From positions 1-25,625 of the forward strand of contig JBAUMC010000037.1 of assembly GCA_049578505.1 (NCBI GenBank): a stretch of 25,625 bases of DNA, read 5' to 3'. The translations under genes were made by a program, and so were the position numbers. The DNA comes from JAGVPT01 sp049578505. Its GTDB lineage: Bacteria; Bacteroidota; Ignavibacteria; UBA10030; UBA8401. The notes under the pieces are model-generated. The model was not told the origin of the DNA. It saw nothing but the letters and a program-made list of their open reading frames with translations, and did no database searches. Shown in pieces: positions 9,169 to 15,968 of the stretch (positions are counted from its first letter, which is position 1; every line of letters begins with the position of its first letter).

Positions 9169-10181
9169 CTATTGGGCTCAATGATACTTTTAATGGTCTT
9201 TCCTTCCCTCTGGAGTGCAAGCGCCTCACGAACTCCGTCTAACGGAAATTTATCGATCTGAAATTTATCAACCCTCACTTTTCCTGCATCTAAGAGCGAG
9301 ATGGAGCGCGAAAAAGTGTTCGGGTTAACGTACGACCCGACAATTGTAAGTTCCTTAAAATAGACCTGGTTCGGTTCAACGGGAATTTTTTCTCCGATAG
9401 AACAAACGCCGAAGAATTCAACCGTTCCACCCCGCCTGGCAAGTTCGAGCGCTAACTGGGCAGTCTGAGGCTTACCTACACACTCGATAACGATGTCGGC
9501 CCCGACTTTCGTGAAATCCATCACGGCACCCTTAGTATCCGCATCTATCGGGTTAAGAAGGATGTCGACGCCTAGTTCAGCCGCAATGCGGCGCTTTTGC
9601 TGCAGCGGTTCGACAAGAATTGTGCGGCACGCACCGGCGTTCCTCGCAAGCTGAAGCATGATCAAACCGATGGTTCCACCACCGATGATCACGACGGTGT
9701 CGCCTGCGCTGATATTGGCCCTGTCGATTCCATGAACGGCGCACGAAACCGGCTCGACGAACGCTGCAGCCTCCGCCGGCATAGCATCCGGCAACACATG
9801 AATTTGTTCAAACGGTACGAAACAGAATTCCGCCATTCCTCCATCACGATCGACACCGAGGGCTCGCAGGTTCGCGCAGAGGTGAACCAGGCCGCGGCGA
9901 CAAAAATAACAGACGCCGCAGGAAATATTCGGATCGATCGCAGCGCGCTGACCGGAGACAAGATCGTGAACTGCGTTCCCGACATCTTCAATGACACCAA
10001 AAAACTCATGGCCGAGTACAACCGGAGGATTGGAGCGCGAAGTTCCCTCCACGATATGCACATCGGTTCCACAGACACCGCATCCCTGAACTTTCAGAAG
10101 CACCTCGTTCGGCAAAAGCATCCGTACCGGCGTCGACCGAACCGTAAGAGAATGTGGTTTTTCAAACAGGGCAACTTTCAT
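9165..10181 (-). CDS. Zinc-dependent medium-chain dehydrogenase (sorbitol/threonine dehydrogenase-like)
   Basis: 338 residues of the medium-chain dehydrogenase/reductase family. Catalytic zinc ligands are C37 (in C-G-V-C-G-T-D), H58 and E59 (in G-H-E-F), with E143 (F-V-E-P) nearby. The structural zinc ligands C88, C91, C94 and C102 are all present. The nucleotide-binding motif is G-G-G-T-I-G at 167-172, and an acidic residue (E191) ends the second strand, favouring NAD(H). The family oxidises polyols such as sorbitol, L-threonine or related alcohols to the ketone. Next to a PfkB kinase, a polyol-to-ketose step feeding phosphorylation is the simplest reading, but the substrate is inferred. It starts 6 nt after the six-hairpin hydrolase-like gene and overlaps the kinase gene by 4 nt. 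Confidence 0.88.
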   Translation of the reverse strand: MKVALFEKPHSLTVRSTPVRMLLPNEVLLKVQGCGVCGTDVHIVEGTSRSNPPVVLGHEFFGVIEDVGNAVHDLVSGQRAAIDPNISCGVCYFCRRGLVHLCANLRALGVDRDGGMAEFCFVPFEQIHVLPDAMPAEAAAFVEPVSCAVHGIDRANISAGDTVVIIGGGTIGLIMLQLARNAGACRTILVEPLQQKRRIAAELGVDILLNPIDADTKGAVMDFTKVGADIVIECVGKPQTAQLALELARRGGTVEFFGVCSIGEKIPVEPNQVYFKELTIVGSYVNPNTFSRSISLLDAGKVRVDKFQIDKFPLDGVREALALQREGKTIKSIIEPNR

Positions 10182-10187
10182 AGCGCT

Positions 10188-12752
10188 CTAATAAATGATA
10201 CGAAGGTTCTGTTTTTTCTCGGAACCGGTAAAGCTTACGACGAGGATTTCATTTCCCTCGCTGTTTCGGGAACGAATGGCAGTCGTCAAAGGATTTCCAT
10301 CAAGTAATATTTTCTTCGCGTTCGTTGCACCGATGATTCTCGCTGTTATCGCGTGCCCGTTAAACGAAGAAATAACACACTCGAGCGATTGAGTCTTTTC
10401 AGCAAACTGCGCGCTATAAAGGATCGCGTTGATGCCTTCGAGATATGGGCTCCGCACTTTTCCAAACTCAATCTTGCATTGAGTGGATTGTGCCGCACCG
10501 AGGGGCAATATTAACGATGCAACGTTCTCGTCTCCGGCGGTATATGAATGGAGGGTTTCCCCTTTTCCCTCTATTAAAATATTTTTTTGCGCGCCAAATG
10601 CAAGCGAGAAACTGGCGGAATCAAAATCAGAGGGACGTGGTTTTGATGCCGAGAGGTTCCATTCATTTTCGCTGACTCCGAATAAACGATATAACACGTT
10701 GAGGTAGAATCCTCCCGCCCATAAAAACGACGGCTTGTCGATCTTACCGAATTCAACCGATGAAGTATCTGCAAAACGGTACTCGTACATTGCCGGCTGG
10801 CCCATTGCACTTTGAGCTACTCCGTCGAGTGTGAGCGTTTTTCTTAAGAACTCAGCTGCTTCGTCAGTCTGTCCGCAAGCCTGCAAGGCGAGAATGTACC
10901 AAGCGGTAGAGTGAGGCCAGACCCCGCCGTTAGCATACACGTACGGTGCTCCCGCTTCATTTCCCACAAATTTAAAATACGAGATCATCGAATCGGTGTT
11001 GAAGTCTGTCGGCGCAACGATCCGTACACCGATATGTTGATCGACAAGTTCTTTTCGAGCAGTGTTGAGGAGCTGCATCGACTTATCGTTGTTCAGTACA
11101 CCGTAAAAAGGGGCAAGGAGCGAACCCGCATAATAATGATAGTCACGATCCGGTCCGTTGAAGTTGGTAAGGAATTGCTGGCCGTTGTCCCATAATTTTT
11201 CATTCAAGGCTTTCTGCATTGTGTCCGCAGATCGTTCAAGTTCAAGCAGCCGTTCTCCGCCCCCTTTTCCAAGCGCGGCGCTGACATACACAAATTCCCT
11301 GAGCGCCCTAATGGTAAGGATGGTCAAATACGACCGGGGGCCCTCACGGTTCCCTATATCCCACCAATCGGGATGCTTCGCATACATCAGGCCGTCTGCT
11401 TTGCGCTGAGTCATGATTAGTTCAATGCTCTTGCTTATGAGCGGATAGAGGGCTTTCAGCGTAGACGAGTCAAGTGAATGCCGGTAGTAACTCGCCGAGG
11501 CGAGAATGAACCAGAGATGATTCCAATTATCGGGGGCGCAGAATTCCGTTTTGAAGCCGTTGTCGCGCCAGTAATATGCATGAGGTATCACATCCTCTTT
11601 CGAGAGCGATGCAATGTAGAACAAATCTCTTTTTACGCGCGGAAGGTCGAAGTTGACTGCGCCGAGATCGGTCAGCAACACATCGTGCGTGAAGAAGAAA
11701 TTATACTCCGCAGGACATGGCATCGGTAGGATTTGTCCGTCGATGAAATGGGCATTTGAAGCAATGAGCCCGCGCGCCCAAATTGCCGAGCGGTCCAGCC
11801 AAGGATCACCGGTGATGAAATGAGATTCCTTTTCCGCCTTGTGAGTAATGTAATTATCATACTCCCTCACTTCTTGCCGCCATACGCCGGTGAGATAACT
11901 CGTTCGCCTCTTCACCTCGTCCCGAGGGCAACTGCCGACAATCTGCACGATCACCAGCGAATCGTCCGGAGCGATCTCGCTCCGGTATAAAAATGCCGCG
12001 ACAGGTTGTCCAGGATTCATCGGAGTGAGCAAATCTTCTTTCAGACGCGAAGTCGAGTCGCTAGCCCATTTCGATGTACCGCTGTCGGTTGCCGCTAATT
12101 CTTTTGCGTTTGACGACCAGCTGTCCGGATGAACACCGGCATTCTCAACAAAAACGCTCGCTTGTTTCGTTTGCGGGTCGTCAAAATGCGCAATTATTGC
12201 ATCCGCCGTTTTATCATACTCAGTCCACGCAGAGTCTTTTCGCGCATATGTTTGACAAGTCCGAAGGCTCAAGAGAAGATGAGTATAGACTTCGACTGGA
12301 ATATTCCCCCCGGAAATATTTTTGACCTTGATGGAAACGACCATTGCAGGCTGATTCATGCAAAACTCGTACGAAAGAAAATATTCGAGTTCGGATTCCC
12401 GTCGATGAAAGGTGACTTTGTGCGGACTGAGTACATAGTCCCACGGCTCCCTCCCAAGCCATCGCTTTGCCTCGCGCCCCGCTCGAACGCCGAGAGCAAA
12501 CGGCAGAGAATTGCCCCGCTTCCAGTAGTCGGTACTGACATCGATGCTGTTTGCTACCGGATAGTAGAAACTGATCCGGGAAGGAATGGGGCGGCTCTCA
12601 TGGAACTCAGCGCCGGCAAACCTTCCCCCCACTTCTACTTGACCGTAATGCCGGTCAAAAAAATAGGAAAGGGGGTCACCCGAAGTTTGCGCGAGCGCAT
12701 AACTCCACGTAAGAACGATGGAGACAAGTATTATCGATTTGAGATGATTCAT
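10188..12752 (-). CDS. Secreted GH94/GH65-like six-hairpin glycoside hydrolase or phosphorylase homologue
   Basis: 854 residues with a signal peptide (hydrophobic 5-20, cleavage after A-L-A at 21). The plan matches large clan GH-L/GH-Q type enzymes: an N-terminal beta-sandwich (about 25-300), an (alpha/alpha)6 barrel (about 315-695) and a C-terminal beta domain. Barrel markers are F-F-T-H-D-V-L-L-T-D (353-362), P-D-N-W-N-H-L-W (407-414), H-P-D-W-W-D-I-G (460-467), G-G-V-W-P-H-S-T-A-W (609-618) and K-P-S-F-L-W-A-G-G-F (673-682). D462 or D465 sits where GH94 places its D-W-N-D general acid; this is by eye. Debranching-type amylo-1,6-glucosidases are also possible relatives. Specificity cannot be assigned. 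It is the first gene after the 200-nt spacer and lies 6 nt before the dehydrogenase gene. Its ribosome-binding site is weak. Confidence 0.75.
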   Translation of the reverse strand: MNHLKSIILVSIVLTWSYALAQTSGDPLSYFFDRHYGQVEVGGRFAGAEFHESRPIPSRISFYYPVANSIDVSTDYWKRGNSLPFALGVRAGREAKRWLGREPWDYVLSPHKVTFHRRESELEYFLSYEFCMNQPAMVVSIKVKNISGGNIPVEVYTHLLLSLRTCQTYARKDSAWTEYDKTADAIIAHFDDPQTKQASVFVENAGVHPDSWSSNAKELAATDSGTSKWASDSTSRLKEDLLTPMNPGQPVAAFLYRSEIAPDDSLVIVQIVGSCPRDEVKRRTSYLTGVWRQEVREYDNYITHKAEKESHFITGDPWLDRSAIWARGLIASNAHFIDGQILPMPCPAEYNFFFTHDVLLTDLGAVNFDLPRVKRDLFYIASLSKEDVIPHAYYWRDNGFKTEFCAPDNWNHLWFILASASYYRHSLDSSTLKALYPLISKSIELIMTQRKADGLMYAKHPDWWDIGNREGPRSYLTILTIRALREFVYVSAALGKGGGERLLELERSADTMQKALNEKLWDNGQQFLTNFNGPDRDYHYYAGSLLAPFYGVLNNDKSMQLLNTARKELVDQHIGVRIVAPTDFNTDSMISYFKFVGNEAGAPYVYANGGVWPHSTAWYILALQACGQTDEAAEFLRKTLTLDGVAQSAMGQPAMYEYRFADTSSVEFGKIDKPSFLWAGGFYLNVLYRLFGVSENEWNLSASKPRPSDFDSASFSLAFGAQKNILIEGKGETLHSYTAGDENVASLILPLGAAQSTQCKIEFGKVRSPYLEGINAILYSAQFAEKTQSLECVISSFNGHAITARIIGATNAKKILLDGNPLTTAIRSRNSEGNEILVVSFTGSEKKQNLRIIY

Positions 12753-12811
12753 CAGCGATCTCTGTTAATTTTCGGATAAGAAGATGGCGATACCATGCAT
12801 GTCTTGACCAT
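12752..12811 (-). CDS. Possible 19-codon leader ORF (uncertain)
   Basis: An ATG at 12811 opens 19 codons (M-V-K-T-C-M-V-S-P-S-S-Y-P-K and five more) that stop with TGA at 12752-12754. The stop overlaps the ATG of the following hydrolase gene as TGATG. The sequence GAAAGG precedes the ATG by 3 nt, a weak and close ribosome-binding site. The same frame is open back to 12901 without a good earlier start. It could be a coupling leader peptide, a relic of a longer gene, or chance. No function is claimed. Confidence 0.2.
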   Translation of the reverse strand: MVKTCMVSPSSYPKINRDR

Positions 12812-12952
12812 TAACCTTTCACGAAGTGCCGGGTGATGGAATAAATGGTGAGCTGTGATCTGCTTCACTCCTACAACCTGCTGGAAACCGGATTGGTATC
12901 CTTATAATCGTGCATCGATAAACGCCGCCTGCTCAAGGGGATCTCGTCGGCA
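12753..12952 (-). other. 200-nt spacer between transport and catabolic blocks
   Basis: This is the longest non-coding gap between the receptor gene and the left edge. I see no Rho-independent terminator in it; the best hairpin (stem GTGAGC near 12848, with a bulge) has no U-tract. No clear Bacteroidota-type -7 box (TAnnTTTG) was found. Apart from the small ORF at its 5'-proximal end relative to the hydrolase, and an 8-nt palindrome CATGCATG at 12794-12801, nothing stands out. A second promoter for the catabolic genes here is possible but not shown. Confidence 0.5.
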
Positions 12953-13765
12953 TCACCCTTTGATTCCGGTGTATGCCATGCCTTCGATGAAATAACGCTG
13001 GAAAAATGCGTACGCGATCACTACCGGCAGCGCCAACAACGTTGCCGCGGCAAGCTGCATCCCAAGCTGCGATTCAGCTTCTCCGCCGATAACAAAAATT
13101 GTTACAAGCTGCGGCATCGTCATAAGGGTTCGCTCGCGGACGACGATCAACGGCCAGAGGACATCATTCCAGCTCGCCATGAACGTTAGAATTGCGACAG
13201 TGACAATCACAGCTCTTGACAACGGCCAAATCAAAAGAAAAAGAATTCGAAGCTCGGAACAGCCGTCGATGCGCGCCGCGTCTATTAAGGCCTGCGGGAG
13301 GCTCATGAAGAACTGCCGGAAGACGACGATGCTGAACGCACTCATCATCGTCGGCGCGATCAACGAAGCGTACGTATCGGTTAAACCAAGCTTCACCATT
13401 AAAATGTATTGCGGTATCAACGTAATCTGAAACGGTATCATCATCGTGAATAGAATCAGGGCGTACAAAAGCTTGCTGCCGAAAAACCGGAGCCGTGCCA
13501 AAGCGTAGCCGACCATTGAACCAAACAACACCACCGATGCTGTCGTCGAGAGCGAAACGATGACGCTGTTGAGAAATGCCCTGCCGATCGGAATTTTTGT
13601 CAGCACCTGTTCGTAGCTGTGAAGCGACGCCTGCGACGACCAGAGCGAGAGGTTGCTGATTTCCAATTCCGGTTTGAGTGATCCGGCCATCATCCATAAG
13701 AACGGATAGGCAAACACAGCCGCGCCGGCCACAAGAAAGAAGTATCGCAACGACGATTTGATCAT
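12953..13765 (-). CDS. ABC sugar transporter permease, MalG-type
   Basis: 270 residues, usual for the MalG/CUT1 permease family. Six hydrophobic membrane segments are visible, starting at about residue 8 with Y-F-F-L-V-A-G-A-A-V-F. The cytoplasmic EAA loop that docks the ATPase is at about 160-183 (I-D-A-A-R-I-D-G-C-S-E-L with L-I-W-P-L-S-R). Together with the other permease and the binding lipoprotein it forms a saccharide importer in the inner membrane. The ATG overlaps the stop of the first permease gene as ATGA. No ATPase gene follows; CUT1 systems often share one multi-tasking ATPase encoded elsewhere. It is the last gene before the 200-nt spacer. Confidence 0.92.
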   Translation of the reverse strand: MIKSSLRYFFLVAGAAVFAYPFLWMMAGSLKPELEISNLSLWSSQASLHSYEQVLTKIPIGRAFLNSVIVSLSTTASVVLFGSMVGYALARLRFFGSKLLYALILFTMMIPFQITLIPQYILMVKLGLTDTYASLIAPTMMSAFSIVVFRQFFMSLPQALIDAARIDGCSELRILFLLIWPLSRAVIVTVAILTFMASWNDVLWPLIVVRERTLMTMPQLVTIFVIGGEAESQLGMQLAAATLLALPVVIAYAFFQRYFIEGMAYTGIKG

Positions 13766-14652
13766 GACGGATCCGCCTCAACAACTTTACGCTGCAAGAG
13801 AACCACGGAAAGAATGACGAGCGCAAAAACGAATCCTAGCGCCGCGGCATAACCCATGTGTCCGAAATAGAATGCCTGGTTGTAGATGTATAACATAGCG
13901 GACATCGTGCTCTGCATAGGCCCGCCGCCGGTCAGGACATACGGTTCAATGAAAAGAGAGAACCCGCCGATAGTTGAAAGCGCAACGATGAGCACCATCG
14001 TTGGGTTGAGCATCGGGAGAGTAATCTTGAAAAATTGGCTGTACTTGTCCGCCCCGTCGAGGCTGGCCGATTCATAAATCTCCTTCGGGATGTTTTGCAG
14101 CCCGACAAGAAAGAGGACGATGTAAATGCCGACATTCTTCCACGTGGCCATGATCGCTATCGAGGGCATCGCCAGCCCGGGATCAATAAGCCACGGCACC
14201 TTCGGTATGCCGAAGACATGCAAGAGAGAATTCAGCACTCCGGAATCGAACGAGTAGAGGTTTTGCCAAAGAATTGTGACGACAACGCCCGATACAACGA
14301 CCGGCAAAAAATAGACAGCGCGAAAAAATCCGCGAAACATTCCCCTTGAATGCAGCAGCAGCGAAAATCCCAACGCAACCGCAATCTGGAGGGGGATGTG
14401 TATCAGGAGAAAGATGAACGTGTTGAACATCGCCCTGAAAAACTGCGGGTCCGACGACAACCGCTGAAAATTTTTCATCCCCACCCATTCCATCGGCGTG
14501 ACAATATTCCAGCGATGAAAAATCAGAATAAACGAAAAGATGAGTGGGTACGCCACAAAGAGAAGGAAGAAAATGATGTACGGCAAGATGAACCAGTAGC
14601 CGTTCCGTTCGCTTTGTCGAACCGCTTTTATGATATTTACTTTCCGTCTCAT
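13762..14652 (-). CDS. ABC sugar transporter permease, MalF-type
   Basis: 296 residues from the ATG at 14652. A longer frame to 14736 adds 28 Arg-rich residues inside the binding-protein gene; the shorter start is preferred because it overlaps that gene's stop as ATGA and begins with a normal cytoplasmic R-R-K-V-N-I-I-K lead into the first membrane helix (G-Y-W-F-I-L-P-Y-I-I-F-F). Six membrane segments are apparent. The EAA loop at about 191-215 reads Y-E-S-A-S-L-D-G-A-D-K-Y with I-T-L-P-M-L-N-P. It pairs with the MalG-type permease to form the channel of a CUT1-class oligosaccharide importer. The class usually transports di- to oligosaccharides; the beta-mannosidase and GH130 in the same array suggest manno-oligosaccharides. 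Confidence 0.92.
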   Translation of the reverse strand: MRRKVNIIKAVRQSERNGYWFILPYIIFFLLFVAYPLIFSFILIFHRWNIVTPMEWVGMKNFQRLSSDPQFFRAMFNTFIFLLIHIPLQIAVALGFSLLLHSRGMFRGFFRAVYFLPVVVSGVVVTILWQNLYSFDSGVLNSLLHVFGIPKVPWLIDPGLAMPSIAIMATWKNVGIYIVLFLVGLQNIPKEIYESASLDGADKYSQFFKITLPMLNPTMVLIVALSTIGGFSLFIEPYVLTGGGPMQSTMSAMLYIYNQAFYFGHMGYAAALGFVFALVILSVVLLQRKVVEADPS

Positions 14653-15962
14653 TGGTTCCACTCCATGATGGCGCGACACCGCTGCGCGGCGTCGTGGACC
14701 GCTTCGGCCGGAGACTTCCGGTCGTACACGGCGCATATTTCATACTCTTGCGAGATCCCGTCGAGAATTTCTTTCAGATCGGCAACCGTGTCCATCCCGC
14801 GAGTGTAGACGGACTGTTGGGCAAATTTAACCATCAGCGGGTTCTCCGAAAAGTAGCGCGCAAAAAGCGGGTTGGAGAGCAAATCGCCCCGAACGGGAAC
14901 CTGATTAGTAATTTCAAGCATGAGCAAATCGTGTTCCGCCGTGACAAGAAATTTTACGAACTCCCACGATTCTTTTGGATGCTCGGTCGTGCTGAAAATT
15001 GCGATATTCTTATAGTCTCCCGATGTGTAGACGGGTCCCCGGTGGTCATCCGGGACGGGAAGAGGAGCCACATCGAAGCGAATGTTCGGGGCAAATTTTG
15101 AGATGGTCGCGATCTCCCATGGTCCGGCAAAATGCGTCGCTTTCTTCTCGAGAAGAAACGGATCGCCCCCCTGGAAAAATGTTCGCGGAAAATAACCCTG
15201 GTTGTAGCATTCTTGAAAAAAGCCGAACACTTTTTCAGCATCGCGGTTCTCGAAGGCAACGCTGTCGTTCTTGAACAGCGTCTCTCCGCTCGATGCAGCA
15301 ATATAGAACGGATAAACATCGAACAGCCTTTCCCACCAAATCGGGCGAATGTCCCGCTCCCCCATCCAGACGTCGAACTGCCCGTCATTGTTGGTATCGC
15401 GGGTGACTTTTTTCGCGGCTGAATAATATTCCGAATACGTGCGCGGGACTTTGTCGACGCCTGCGGCTTTGAACATACCGATATTGTAGAACATCATTAC
15501 GGGGTTCGTTTTCCATGGCATTTGATAATAATGCCCGTTGCTCGTTTTGAATATCGCGAGCAAATCTTTTGGAATTCGCGCAGACGCGATGGAATCAAAA
15601 TCAGAAAACTTATCCAGCGCTATCAAACCACCGGCTTGTGTGTACTCCCGCAAAGCTCCGGGCCAAATATTAGAGCAAACGTCGGGAGTTGTCTTTCCGG
15701 CTATCGCCGCGAGGAGAACTTCCTCGGTTGATTGGCTGACGGGAATAGGCTGCATGCGCACCTGAATCCGAGGATGTGTGCGGTTCCACATTTTTACAAT
15801 CGTATCCGCAAGCTGGATTTCCTGCGGATTGGGTGCAGGCCAATAGGTGAGAGTGATGACGGAGTTGTCTTTAAGAGCGGAAGTGTTTTGCTTTTGTGAA
15901 CATGCCGATAAACAGACCAGCAGAAGAATTACAACCGCATTCTTTCGAAGAAGTGTTTTCAT
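14649..15962 (-). CDS. Extracellular solute-binding lipoprotein, family 1 (sugar ABC)
   Basis: 437 residues. It begins with a lipoprotein signal peptide (K-T-L-L-R-K, hydrophobic 9-18) and lipobox L-S-A-C with Cys21 as the lipidated residue, so the mature protein is membrane-tethered in the periplasm. The family 1 (MalE-like) fold is supported by I-T-L-T-Y-W-P at the mature start, V-K-M-W-N-R-T-H-P (about 56-64), P-D-V-C near 93, and G-P-W-E-I-A around 275, the usual position of the hinge and ligand-contacting segment. It delivers saccharides to the two downstream permeases, with which it is translationally coupled (4-nt overlap). It starts only 6 nt after the foldase gene, which ties the inner-membrane importer to the outer-membrane block. 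Confidence 0.92.
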   Translation of the reverse strand: MKTLLRKNAVVILLLVCLSACSQKQNTSALKDNSVITLTYWPAPNPQEIQLADTIVKMWNRTHPRIQVRMQPIPVSQSTEEVLLAAIAGKTTPDVCSNIWPGALREYTQAGGLIALDKFSDFDSIASARIPKDLLAIFKTSNGHYYQMPWKTNPVMMFYNIGMFKAAGVDKVPRTYSEYYSAAKKVTRDTNNDGQFDVWMGERDIRPIWWERLFDVYPFYIAASSGETLFKNDSVAFENRDAEKVFGFFQECYNQGYFPRTFFQGGDPFLLEKKATHFAGPWEIATISKFAPNIRFDVAPLPVPDDHRGPVYTSGDYKNIAIFSTTEHPKESWEFVKFLVTAEHDLLMLEITNQVPVRGDLLSNPLFARYFSENPLMVKFAQQSVYTRGMDTVADLKEILDGISQEYEICAVYDRKSPAEAVHDAAQRCRAIMEWNQ

Positions 15963-15968
15963 CTGTAA

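Noticed and set aside
9597..10307. 236-residue plus-strand ORF opposite the dehydrogenase gene
   Set aside because: It crosses the boundary between two supported genes and shows no family signature.
12848..12868. Hairpin GTGAGC/GCTTCAC as a terminator after the permease gene
   Set aside because: The stem is short with a bulge and no T-run follows on the minus strand.
12884..12895. LacI-type operator-like sequence GAAACCGGATTG in the 200-nt spacer
   Set aside because: Only four of six half-site positions match as an inverted repeat and no second copy was seen near the receptor operon.
14653..14736. 28-residue extension of the MalF-type permease
   Set aside because: It overlaps the binding-protein gene and is Arg-rich; the ATGA overlap at 14649-14652 gives a better start.
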